Positions 17,092 through 25,084 of a DNA stretch of 64,000 nt are shown one piece after another. Made by a program: the position numbers and the translations under genes. This stretch comes from Bisbaumannia sp015645095. GTDB lineage: Bacteria; Pseudomonadota; Gammaproteobacteria; Pseudomonadales; Halomonadaceae. Every line of letters begins with the position of its first letter. Positions within the stretch are counted from its first letter, which is position 1. Under the pieces are notes generated by a model that saw nothing but the letters and a program-made list of their open reading frames with translations, had not been told where the DNA came from and ran no database searches. The stretch spans positions 2,728,001 to 2,792,000 of the forward strand of contig CP141893.1 in the NCBI GenBank assembly GCA_036871055.1, given 5' to 3'.

Positions 17092-17270
17092 TTAGGCTTT
17101 GGCTGAAAAGTCGGCGAGCGAAGGCCAGACAAGGCAAAAATCGGCGAAAAGACGGACCGGGCTCGCGTACGAGTTTACGGGATGTAAATGAGTATTTTGA
17201 TCGGACTCGCGCACGAGCCGGTTTTTAACACCGTATGGCCGAGCGCAGCCAGTTTTCAGGCATAGCCTAG
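17092..17270. repeat. 179-bp MITE-like intergenic repeat with terminal inverted repeats
   Basis: The left end (17092-17109, TTAGGCTTTGGCTGAAAA) and the reverse complement of the right end (17253-17270, CTAGGCTATGCCTGAAAA) match at 15 of 18 positions. The interior has the style of dispersed gammaproteobacterial intergenic repeats (GTTTACGGGATGTAAATGAG near 17173) and shows no coding potential. The right end overlaps the stop codon of the STAS gene, so the element supplies that stop. No other copy lies in this window. Confidence 0.75.
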
Positions 17271-17770
17271 TGCTCCTGGGGCTGCTGGGACTCCAGCAAC
17301 TCCACCAACGGCTGGAACTGCTCGCGGTTGTGCTCGTTCATGCGCATCAGGATGCGGTGAGCCTCGAGGATGCGCTGCTGCATGGCTGCCTCGTCCGCCT
17401 CCACCAGCGGCAGGTCGTCGAGCTGGGCCGGCTCGGTGAGCGGCGCCTCGACCAGGTTGAAATAGTGGGCAAAGCCCATCACATCCAGCATTCGCTGGAC
17501 ATCGGGATGGTCGGCGACGATGGTCGGCGGCTGCTCCAGGCGCCCCTTCACCGCCATGGCCACCTTGGCCAGGAAGCCCAGCGCCGTGGAGTCCACGTTG
17601 CTGGCCTCGCGCAGGTCGATCATTACCGCGGTCAGTCCCGGCGTCTCGGCCAGGCGCTGCACCTGGTTATCCAGGGTGGCGCAGAGTGTCAGTCGCACGT
17701 CCCCGCACAGCTTGAGCACGAAGACACCGGACTCGAAGGCCGCCTTCAGTCGCCCCTCATGCATTATCAT
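17267..17770 (-). CDS. STAS-domain anti-sigma-factor antagonist
   Basis: A 167-residue protein whose first 100 residues form a STAS domain with the phosphorylatable Ser61 in NVDSTALGFL, followed by a helical tail. In partner switching, such proteins release an anti-sigma factor when dephosphorylated by a PP2C phosphatase. That phosphatase is encoded by the overlapping upstream gene (14-base overlap), as in the Pseudomonas RssB/RssC or HsbR/HsbA systems. The stop codon lies inside the terminal repeat of the adjacent mobile-like element, so the original C-terminus may have differed. Confidence 0.85.
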   Translation of the reverse strand: MIMHEGRLKAAFESGVFVLKLCGDVRLTLCATLDNQVQRLAETPGLTAVMIDLREASNVDSTALGFLAKVAMAVKGRLEQPPTIVADHPDVQRMLDVMGFAHYFNLVEAPLTEPAQLDDLPLVEADEAAMQQRILEAHRILMRMNEHNREQFQPLVELLESQQPQEH

Positions 17771-18950
17771 GGTCGAAACCGCTCAAGGTCATGATGGTCA
17801 GATCATCGGGTAAATCGTCGTGGCCCGGGGCGTCCTGAACCAGGCCATCATCGTCGGCCCCGATCTCGCCCAGGGCCAGTCGGCGGCGCAGCCCTGCCAC
17901 GCTGTCGCAGGCCAGGGCCAGGCGCTCCAGTTCCTTGAGCCGTACCGCCAGGGTCTCTCCCTTGAGACACTCCAATACCCCATCGGAGCAGAGCCAGAGC
18001 CGGAAGTTCGCCGGCAGCTCGCACACCAGGCTGGGATAAGCCACCTGGGGGAAGAGCCCCACGGGCATGCCCTCCCCCTCCAGGGGGTGGACCTCGCCCT
18101 GGGCCTCCAGCAGCGGCATCGGCAGCTGGGCCCCCAGCGAATAGTACAGCCGATGGGCCTCCCGGTCGATGACTCCCACGAAGAGGGTAGCGTGCTTGCC
18201 GATGCCGGTATCCAGCAACTCCCGATTCAGGGCGGCGAGCCACTGAGCCGGCAAGGCCTCGGGATCGCTGCCATCCCACTCGGTGAGCCAGCGATTGCAC
18301 AGGTACTTGAGCAGCACGGTGACGAAGGCCGAGGAGGCCCCATGACCGGAGACATCGGCGAAATAGAAGACGCTGTAGCGCTCATCGAAGCGCTGGAAGT
18401 CGAGAAAGTCCCCGGACAGGTAGAGCGAGGGCGCCAGCCAGTAGTCGCAGGCGACCCCATTCAGCCTCAGGGGCCGAGGCGGCAGCAGCTTGCGCTGGAT
18501 ATGTCCGCCGGCCTGTTGATCCAGGCGCAGCAGCGCCAGATGGGTCTCCAGGCTCTCGTTGAGCTCCGCCAGGCGCTGACGATCCCGGGCATGCTCCCGA
18601 GCCAGCTCGTGGTTCTCGAGCACCTTGGCAATCATCAGCCGCAGCAGCTCGGCGTGCTTCAGGGGCCGCACGATGTAGTCGACGGTGCCCGCCGCCACCG
18701 CCGCCAGCAGGTCGCTGTCCAGGCGCGACTCGCTGACCACCAGGGTGGGCAGGGTCGCGGTCAGGGCCGCCCAGGCATGGCTGGGCACCGCGCGCACATG
18801 GGCCACCACCAGGGCGGCCTCTTCGGGCAGGTCCTCGAGACGCTCCGCCGCGGCCACCGCGAAGGGGCCCTTGGCGATCGCCTCGGCCAGGGCATCGCGA
18901 TCCTCTCCCGGCCGATCCAGCACACCGATCAGGCGTCGTTGACTGGCCAT
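17757..18950 (-). CDS. PP2C-type phosphatase with degenerate receiver domain
   Basis: A 397-residue protein: a receiver-like domain (about 1-120), a helical linker, and a SpoIIE-type PP2C phosphatase with SGDFLDF, ADVSGHGASSA, LWLCSDGVLE and a final DDLTIM metal-binding set. The receiver lacks the usual phosphoacceptor: His51 stands where Asp is expected, and the conserved Lys is Arg in DYIVRPL. Phosphorelay control is therefore doubtful. It should dephosphorylate the STAS partner encoded directly downstream. The start has AGGA upstream and lies 12 bp after mlaA. Confidence 0.87.
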   Translation of the reverse strand: MASQRRLIGVLDRPGEDRDALAEAIAKGPFAVAAAERLEDLPEEAALVVAHVRAVPSHAWAALTATLPTLVVSESRLDSDLLAAVAAGTVDYIVRPLKHAELLRLMIAKVLENHELAREHARDRQRLAELNESLETHLALLRLDQQAGGHIQRKLLPPRPLRLNGVACDYWLAPSLYLSGDFLDFQRFDERYSVFYFADVSGHGASSAFVTVLLKYLCNRWLTEWDGSDPEALPAQWLAALNRELLDTGIGKHATLFVGVIDREAHRLYYSLGAQLPMPLLEAQGEVHPLEGEGMPVGLFPQVAYPSLVCELPANFRLWLCSDGVLECLKGETLAVRLKELERLALACDSVAGLRRRLALGEIGADDDGLVQDAPGHDDLPDDLTIMTLSGFDHDNA

Positions 18951-18962
18951 AAGCGTCCTGCC

Positions 18963-19775
18963 TTAGTCGGCCTCGCCAGCGCCGTCGCTGGCCTCATCGC
19001 CGAAGTCGAAGTCATCGTCATCGAAGTCGAAATCGAAGTCGTCGCTGGCGAAGGGGTCGTCCCCCAGCTCGCCATCGCTGACCTCGAAACGTCGCCGTTG
19101 CAGGTAGGCATCGCGGATAAAGACGTAGCGGTCGCCGCGGATCAGGGCCTCCTGGTCGAGCAGCCCGGCCCGCTTGTCCACCAGGTTCAAGGCGGTGAGG
19201 AATATCTCCAGGTCCCGGTCATTGAGCTGGTGGGTGGGGTAGGTCACCCAGTCCACCGGCAGGCCGGCGGTATCCCGCACCGTGCTGGGACCGAAGAAGG
19301 GCAAGACCAGGTAGGGTCCCTCCCCCACCCCCCAGACTCCCAGGGTCTGGCCGAAGTCTTCCTTGTCGGCGGTGATCTCCATCTGGGTGGCCACGTCCAC
19401 CAGGCCCAGGATGCCCACCGTGGTATTGATCACGAAGCGTCCGGTAGCGAGGCCGGCATTGGCGGGCTTGCCCTGCAGCAGGCTGTTGAGGGCGGTGCGC
19501 AGTTCCCCCAGGTTGGAGAAGAAGTTGCTCACCCCACGCTGCAGGGGATCCGGGGTCACGGTGTCGTAGGCCACCGCGGCGGGACGCAGGAGGGCGCGGT
19601 CCAGGCCATCATTGAAGGCATAGACCCCCCGGTTGAAGCCCTCCCAGGGGTCGTCCGGATGGCGATCCTCCACCGCCACCCGCCCGGCGCAGCCGGCCAG
19701 CAGGCTCACCGCCATCAGCACCACCGCCAGCTTGCCCAGCCGGCTTCCCAGGTCCCGCCATCCCTTGCCATTCAT
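18963..19775 (-). CDS. mlaA: MlaA (VacJ) outer-membrane phospholipid-transport lipoprotein
   Basis: A 270-residue lipoprotein with a signal peptide ending in LLAGC. The family core is DPWEGFNRGVYAFND through GPYLVLPFFGPSTVRD. MlaA removes mislocalised phospholipid from the outer leaflet of the outer membrane and hands it to MlaC. The last 31 residues are an unusually acidic Asp/Phe-alternating tail. I chose the ATG at 19775, which has AAGGTG upstream; a GTG at 19784 is also open. The mlaBCDEF genes are not nearby. Confidence 0.93.
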   Translation of the reverse strand: MNGKGWRDLGSRLGKLAVVLMAVSLLAGCAGRVAVEDRHPDDPWEGFNRGVYAFNDGLDRALLRPAAVAYDTVTPDPLQRGVSNFFSNLGELRTALNSLLQGKPANAGLATGRFVINTTVGILGLVDVATQMEITADKEDFGQTLGVWGVGEGPYLVLPFFGPSTVRDTAGLPVDWVTYPTHQLNDRDLEIFLTALNLVDKRAGLLDQEALIRGDRYVFIRDAYLQRRRFEVSDGELGDDPFASDDFDFDFDDDDFDFGDEASDGAGEAD

Positions 19776-19804
19776 CGCTTTCACCTTTGACGCCTACCCC
19801 GTGC

Positions 19805-20926
19805 TTATGCCTTGCGCAAGATTACGCTGCCGGCACTGTACCCGGCGCCGAAGGAGCACACCACCCCCAGGGCACCGGAAGGCAGGTCGTCCCGATGCCG
19901 ATGGAAGGCGATGATCGAGCCCGCCGAGCTGGTGTTGGCGTAGCGGTCGAGGATCACCGGGGCCTGCTCCGGGGAGGGATCATGGCCCAGCACCTTGCGG
20001 GCGATCAGGTCGTTCATATGACGGTTGGCCTGGTGCAGCCAGAGGCGCGACAGGTCGTCGCCCGCCAGCTCCAGGCTCGCCAGATGATCGGTGATCAGGG
20101 CCGCCACCATCGGGCAGACCTCCTTGAACACCCGCCGCCCTTCCTGGACGAAGAGCTTGTCCAGGGCCTGGGGATCGCTGTCGGTGACCCGATTGAGGAA
20201 ACCGGCATTGTTGCGAATGGCATTGGAGAAGCGGGTGGTCAGCCGGGTGCCGAGAATCTCGAAGCCGTCGCCCACGCGGGCTACCTCGTCGGCCTCCACC
20301 ACCAGGGCGGTGCAGGCGTCGCCGAAGATGAAGTGGCTGTCCCGGTCGCGGAAATTGAGGTGCGCCGAGCAGATCTCCGGATTGACCACCAGGGCGCGGC
20401 GGATGCTGCCGGCGCGGATGGCGTTGCTGGCCAGCTCCAGGGCGAAGGTGGCCGAGGAGCAGGCCACGTTCATGTCGAAGGCGTGGCCGCCGGCGCCGAG
20501 GGCCGCTTGCAACTCCACCGCCACCGCCGGATAGGGGCGCTCCAGGTTGGAACAGGCGACGATCACCAGCTCGATCTCGCTCGCCGCCACCCCGGCCCGC
20601 TCCAGGGCCTGGGTGGCCGCGGCCAGGCCCATCTCGGCCTGAATCGACAACTCATCGTTGCCGCGCTGGGGCAACCGGGGGCGCATCCGCGCCGGGTCGA
20701 GAATGCCCTCGGCATCCAGCACATAACGGCTGTGGATGCCCGAGGCCTTGACGATAAAGTCGCTGCTGGAGTGGGCCAGGGGCTCTCGCTCCCCGGCGGC
20801 GATGGCCTCGGCATGGCGGGCGTTTTCCGCGTCCACCCAGGCATTGAAGGCCGCCACCAGGGCGTCGTTATCGATGGCATGGGCCGGGGTAAAGAGGCCC
20901 GAGCCGGTGATTACCGCTGTCGTCAT
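19805..20926 (-). CDS. 3-oxoacyl-ACP synthase III (FabH-like)
   Basis: A 373-residue thiolase-fold condensing enzyme with the FabH triad: Cys156 in NVACSSATF, His298 in LHQANRHM and Asn331 in YANTSSAGS. It is longer than E. coli FabH and resembles the Pseudomonas FabH2-type beta-ketodecanoyl-ACP synthase, which primes fatty-acid synthesis with acyl-CoA from degradation. Proximity to fadD fits that idea but does not prove it. The ATG at 20926 follows AGGAGAG. Confidence 0.88.
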   Translation of the reverse strand: MTTAVITGSGLFTPAHAIDNDALVAAFNAWVDAENARHAEAIAAGEREPLAHSSSDFIVKASGIHSRYVLDAEGILDPARMRPRLPQRGNDELSIQAEMGLAAATQALERAGVAASEIELVIVACSNLERPYPAVAVELQAALGAGGHAFDMNVACSSATFALELASNAIRAGSIRRALVVNPEICSAHLNFRDRDSHFIFGDACTALVVEADEVARVGDGFEILGTRLTTRFSNAIRNNAGFLNRVTDSDPQALDKLFVQEGRRVFKEVCPMVAALITDHLASLELAGDDLSRLWLHQANRHMNDLIARKVLGHDPSPEQAPVILDRYANTSSAGSIIAFHRHRDDLPSGALGVVCSFGAGYSAGSVILRKA

Positions 20927-20971
20927 CTTGCTCTCCTGTGCCGGGCGCCCAAGGCCCCCGGCCATCGTCAA

Positions 20972-23900
20972 TCAGCCGTGTTCGATCAGTTCCGCCCAGC
21001 GTTTCTCCAGCCGCTTGGCGGAGACCGGCATCAGGGTGCCGAGCTGCTGGGCGAACAGCGACACGCGCAACTCCTCGATCCACCAGCCGAATTCCACCAG
21101 GCGGGGATCCTCGCGTCCGGCGCGGCGGCTCGCCTCGAGGCGTTCCGCCAGGCGCGTTTCGAAACCGTGCACTTCCTGCATCAGCATCTGGTCGCGCATG
21201 CGCTCCCGGGGCGCCTTCTCCAGGCGAAGGGCGGCGGCCTCCATGTAGCGCGGGTAGTGCTCCAGCCAGGGCCCCGCCGCGGCGATAAAGCCGGGATGAA
21301 CCAGGCGTTGCATCTGGGCCTTGATGTCACTGTATACCAGGGCCAGGGCGAAACTGAGGTTGCCTTTCAACGCCTTGGTCACCGCCAGATGGCCGCTCAG
21401 GGCCCGCGCCAGCAGCGCCACCTTGGCCTCGCCCCGGGGCAGCAGTTCGGCGGCCCCGGCCTCGAGGCGCGCGGCGAATTCTGCCCGGGAGCGCGGCAGC
21501 GGCTCCTCGGCCATCACCTCCAGGAAGACCGCCGCCACCAGGTCATCCACCAGTTGACGCTTGCTGCCCACCTTGGCGAACAGCAGGGCGCACTTGTCGA
21601 CGCCGGGCAGCTTGCCCAGTGCCTTGACCTGGTCCGGCAGTTCGCGCATGGCCAGGCGCTTGATGCCGTGGCGATGCGCCTCCCGGGCCTTGTCCGGGTG
21701 CTCGAAGAGTTCCACCGCCAGGCCGTCGTCCGCCTCCGCCAGGGCCGGGTAGGCCTCGACCCGGATGCCCGCCTGGGTGGTGACCCGGGACTCGGGCAGG
21801 GCCTCCTCGGGCAACGCTTCGACGCGGGTGGCGGCGGCGCCCTGCACCGCCTCGGCCAGGGCCCGGGCCCCGGCACTGGCGGCCTCGCTGAAGCGCGCCT
21901 TGAGGGCCTCCAGGTCGCGCCCCTGGCCCAGTTCGCGACCCTCATGGTCGACCACCCGCAGGTTCATGCGCAGGTGGGGCTCGAGCTGCGCCTCGTTCCA
22001 GTCGTCGGGGCCCAGGCGCAGGCCGGTCTTGACCCGCAGGAACTCGCCGAGGGCCGCGGTCAGGGGGGTATCGTCCGGCACCAGGCGCTCCAGGGCCGCA
22101 TCCACCCAGTCGGGGATCGGCACCACCTGGCGGCGGATCGCCTTGGGCAACCCCTTGAGCAGGCCGATGCACTTCTCCCGCAACAGCCCCGGCACCAGCC
22201 AGTCGAGGCGCGCCGCCGGCAGCTGCCCGAGCATGGCCGCCGGCACCGTCAGGGTCACGCCATCGTCCTCCGCCCCGGGCTGGAAGTGGTAGCTCAGCGG
22301 GTAGCTGACGCCGTTCAGGCTCAGCTGGTCCGGGTACTGGGCGGCGGTGACCTCCTCCGCTTCCCGGGCCATCAGCGCCGCCTTGTCGAACTTGAGGACT
22401 TCGGGGTCTTCGGCCTCGGCCTGCCGGCGCCAGTGCTCGAAGCCCTTGCCGTTGACGATCTCCTCGGGCAGGCGAGCGTCGTAGAAGGCGAACAGCGCCT
22501 CCTCGTCGACCAGGATATCGCGCCTCCGGGCGCGGTCCTCGAGCTCCTCCACCTCCTCGATCAGGGCGCGGTTATGGGCGAAGAAGTCGCCGCGGGTCTT
22601 GAACTCGCCCTCCACCAGGGCGCGGCGGATAAACAGCTCCCGGGCCTCCCTGGGCGCGATAGGGCCATAGTGCACCTTGCGCCGGTTGACGATGGGCAGG
22701 CCGAACAGGGTGACCTGCTCGAAGGCCACCACCTGGGCGCGCTTCATCTCCCAGTGGGGCTCGCTGTAGCTGCGCTTGACCAGGTGCCCGGCCAGCGGCT
22801 CGATCCACTGGGGCTCGATGCGCGCCGCCTGGCGGGCGAAGAGCCGCGAGGTCTCCACCAGCTCGGCGGCCATCACCCACTTGGGCGACTTCTTGGCCAG
22901 GCCGGAGCCGGGGTGAATCATGAACTTGCGGTTGCGCGCCCCCAGGTACTCGCGATTCTCGGTGAGCTGGCCGAGGTTGGAGAGCAGCCCGGTGAGCAGC
23001 GCCTGGTGCAGGCGCTGGGCCTGGGCGCGGCGCTGGCTGACCGCCGCCTCGCCCTCGCCGGTCTTGGGCCAGGGCTGGGCCGGCGGCACCGTGATCTCCA
23101 TGTCGCGCAGCAGCTGGCGCAGCTGGCGGAAGGTGTCGTGCCACTCGCGCAGGCGCAGGTAGTTGAGGAAGTGATCGCGACACCAGCGCCGCAGCTGGTT
23201 GCCGGAGAGCTCCTCCCGGGCGGCCTCGAAGCCCTCCCAGAGATTGAGCCAGGCGACGAAGTCGGAGTCCGGATCGTCCCAGCGACGATGGGCCTGGTCG
23301 GCGGCCTGGCGTTTCTCCGCCGGGCGCTCCCGGGGATCCTGCACCGCCAGCGCCGAGACCACGATCAGCACCTCGCGCAGGCCGCCTCCCTCGGCCCCGG
23401 CCAGCACCATGCGCGCCAGGCGCGGATCGATGGGCAGCCGCGCCAGGCGCCGCCCCAGGGCGGTGAGGCCCTGGCGCTCGTCCACCGCGCCCAGCTCGAA
23501 GAGCAGCCGGAAGCCGTCCTTGATGAAGCGTGGGTCCGGGGCGTCGACGAAGGGGAAGGCCTCGATCTCGCCGAGCTTCAGCGCCAGCATGGAGAGGATC
23601 ACCGAGGCCAGGTTGGTGCGCTGGATCTCCGGTTCGGTAAAGGCCGGCCGGCCGAGGAAGTCCTCCTCGTCGTAGAGGCGAATGCAGACCCCCTCGGCGA
23701 CCCGCCCGCAGCGCCCCTTGCGCTGGTCGGCACTGGCCTGGCTGATCGGCTCGATGGGCAGGCGCTGCACCTTGGCCCGGTAGCTGTAGCGGCTGATGCG
23801 CACCAGGCCCGGGTCGATCACGTAGCGGATGCCCGGCACGGTCAGCGAGGTCTCGGCGACATTGGTGGAGAGCACGATGCGCCGCCCGCGGTGGGGCTGG

Positions 23901-24982
23901 AAGACCCGGTTCTGCTCGGCATTGGAGAGCCGTGCATAGAGGGGCAGCACCTCGGTGTCGCGCAGCTGGGCGCGGCGCAGGGTGTCGGCGGCCTCGCGGA
24001 TCTCGCGCTCGCCGGGCAGGAAGATCAGCACGTCCCGGGGACCGTGGCGCCAGCCCTTCTCCCGCTCGATGGCCTCGATCTCCTCCACCGCATGGAGGAT
24101 CCCCTCCTGGAGGGTGCGGTCGGCCTCGTCCTCGGCGTCACGCACCAGGGGGCGATAGCGCACCTCCACCGGGTAGGTGCGCCCGGAAACCTCCACCACC
24201 GGGGCCGGGCGCGGCTCGCCCGCGTCGCCCGGCAGGGCGAAGTGGCGAGAGAAGCGCTCCACGTCGATGGTCGCCGAGGTGATGATGATCTTGAGGTCGG
24301 GGCGACGCCGGGTGAGGCGCTTCAGGTAGCCGAGCAGGAAGTCGATATTGAGGCTGCGCTCGTGGGCCTCGTCGATGATGATCGCCTCGTAGCGGGAGAG
24401 GTCCGGGTCGTGCTGGGTCTCCGCCAGCAGGATGCCGTCGGTCATCAGCTTGATCAGGGTGGCATCGCTGGTCTGGTCGGTGAAGCGCACCTGGTAGCCG
24501 ACCTGCTCGCCCAGGGGCGTGGCCAGCTCCTCGGCCAGCCGGGTGGCCACCGAGCGGGCCGCCAGGCGCCGCGGCTGGGTGTGGCCGATCAGGCCGCGCC
24601 GCCCCAGGCCCAGTTCCAGGCACAGCTTGGGCAGCTGGGTGGTCTTGCCGGAGCCGGTCTCGCCGGCCACCACCACCACCTGGTGGTCGCGCAGCGCCTC
24701 GAGGATCGACTGACGATGCTCCACCACCGGCAGCTCGGCGGGGTAATCGAGGCGCACCGCCCGCCCGCGGCGCTCGGCCAGGCGTGCCTCGGAGGCGCTC
24801 AGGCGCTGCTCCAGGCCATCCAGGCCCCGGTCGATGGGCTTGCCCTCCCGGGCACGGCGGCGCAGCCCGGCGAGGCGACGGCGCAGTTCGGGAAGGTCGC
24901 GAAGCAGGCAGTGGTCGAGCCGGGCGCCGAGGGCGTCCAGCCGGGCCAGGTCGGCGGTGGGTCGGGAGGTGGTGGTACTCAA
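20972..24982 (-). CDS. hrpA: ATP-dependent RNA helicase HrpA
   Basis: A 1336-residue DEAH-box helicase of the usual HrpA length. Walker A is GETGSGKTTQLP near residue 106, the DEAH box is IIDEAHERS near residue 206, and SATID and a QRKGRCGR helicase motif VI follow. The family-specific C-terminal domain (DUF3418) fills the last half. It acts on mRNA and on stalled ribosomes. The start appears to be TTG at 24982, four bases after GAGGA. A very long open frame on the opposite strand here is a GC-rich shadow. Confidence 0.96.
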   Translation of the reverse strand: MSTTTSRPTADLARLDALGARLDHCLLRDLPELRRRLAGLRRRAREGKPIDRGLDGLEQRLSASEARLAERRGRAVRLDYPAELPVVEHRQSILEALRDHQVVVVAGETGSGKTTQLPKLCLELGLGRRGLIGHTQPRRLAARSVATRLAEELATPLGEQVGYQVRFTDQTSDATLIKLMTDGILLAETQHDPDLSRYEAIIIDEAHERSLNIDFLLGYLKRLTRRRPDLKIIITSATIDVERFSRHFALPGDAGEPRPAPVVEVSGRTYPVEVRYRPLVRDAEDEADRTLQEGILHAVEEIEAIEREKGWRHGPRDVLIFLPGEREIREAADTLRRAQLRDTEVLPLYARLSNAEQNRVFQPHRGRRIVLSTNVAETSLTVPGIRYVIDPGLVRISRYSYRAKVQRLPIEPISQASADQRKGRCGRVAEGVCIRLYDEEDFLGRPAFTEPEIQRTNLASVILSMLALKLGEIEAFPFVDAPDPRFIKDGFRLLFELGAVDERQGLTALGRRLARLPIDPRLARMVLAGAEGGGLREVLIVVSALAVQDPRERPAEKRQAADQAHRRWDDPDSDFVAWLNLWEGFEAAREELSGNQLRRWCRDHFLNYLRLREWHDTFRQLRQLLRDMEITVPPAQPWPKTGEGEAAVSQRRAQAQRLHQALLTGLLSNLGQLTENREYLGARNRKFMIHPGSGLAKKSPKWVMAAELVETSRLFARQAARIEPQWIEPLAGHLVKRSYSEPHWEMKRAQVVAFEQVTLFGLPIVNRRKVHYGPIAPREARELFIRRALVEGEFKTRGDFFAHNRALIEEVEELEDRARRRDILVDEEALFAFYDARLPEEIVNGKGFEHWRRQAEAEDPEVLKFDKAALMAREAEEVTAAQYPDQLSLNGVSYPLSYHFQPGAEDDGVTLTVPAAMLGQLPAARLDWLVPGLLREKCIGLLKGLPKAIRRQVVPIPDWVDAALERLVPDDTPLTAALGEFLRVKTGLRLGPDDWNEAQLEPHLRMNLRVVDHEGRELGQGRDLEALKARFSEAASAGARALAEAVQGAAATRVEALPEEALPESRVTTQAGIRVEAYPALAEADDGLAVELFEHPDKAREAHRHGIKRLAMRELPDQVKALGKLPGVDKCALLFAKVGSKRQLVDDLVAAVFLEVMAEEPLPRSRAEFAARLEAGAAELLPRGEAKVALLARALSGHLAVTKALKGNLSFALALVYSDIKAQMQRLVHPGFIAAAGPWLEHYPRYMEAAALRLEKAPRERMRDQMLMQEVHGFETRLAERLEASRRAGREDPRLVEFGWWIEELRVSLFAQQLGTLMPVSAKRLEKRWAELIEHG

Positions 24983-25010
24983 GGCGTCCTCATCGGCGGT
25001 GAGCTATCGA

Positions 25011-25044
25011 GACGGCCCGCCCCGGAAAGCCGGGGCGGGCCGTC
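25011..25044. terminator. 15-bp hairpin between fadD and hrpA
   Basis: A perfect 15-bp GC-rich stem (loop AAAG) with no clear T-tract on the minus strand. It probably reduces read-through from fadD into hrpA or protects the fadD mRNA end. Confidence 0.55.
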
Positions 25045-25084
25045 ATTGTAGCGCCACCGGGCGGCGGCGCCTAACCGGGCTCGG

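Noticed and set aside
17092..17270. Small regulatory RNA gene
   Set aside because: Terminal inverted repeats and dispersed-repeat style fit a mobile-like element better; no promoter or terminator frames it.
19787..25051. A 1754-codon open frame on the plus strand
   Set aside because: It lies antisense to hrpA, the FabH-like gene and mlaA, all with clear catalytic motifs. The protein is rich in Gly, Gln, His and Ala without any domain, as expected of a GC-rich shadow frame.
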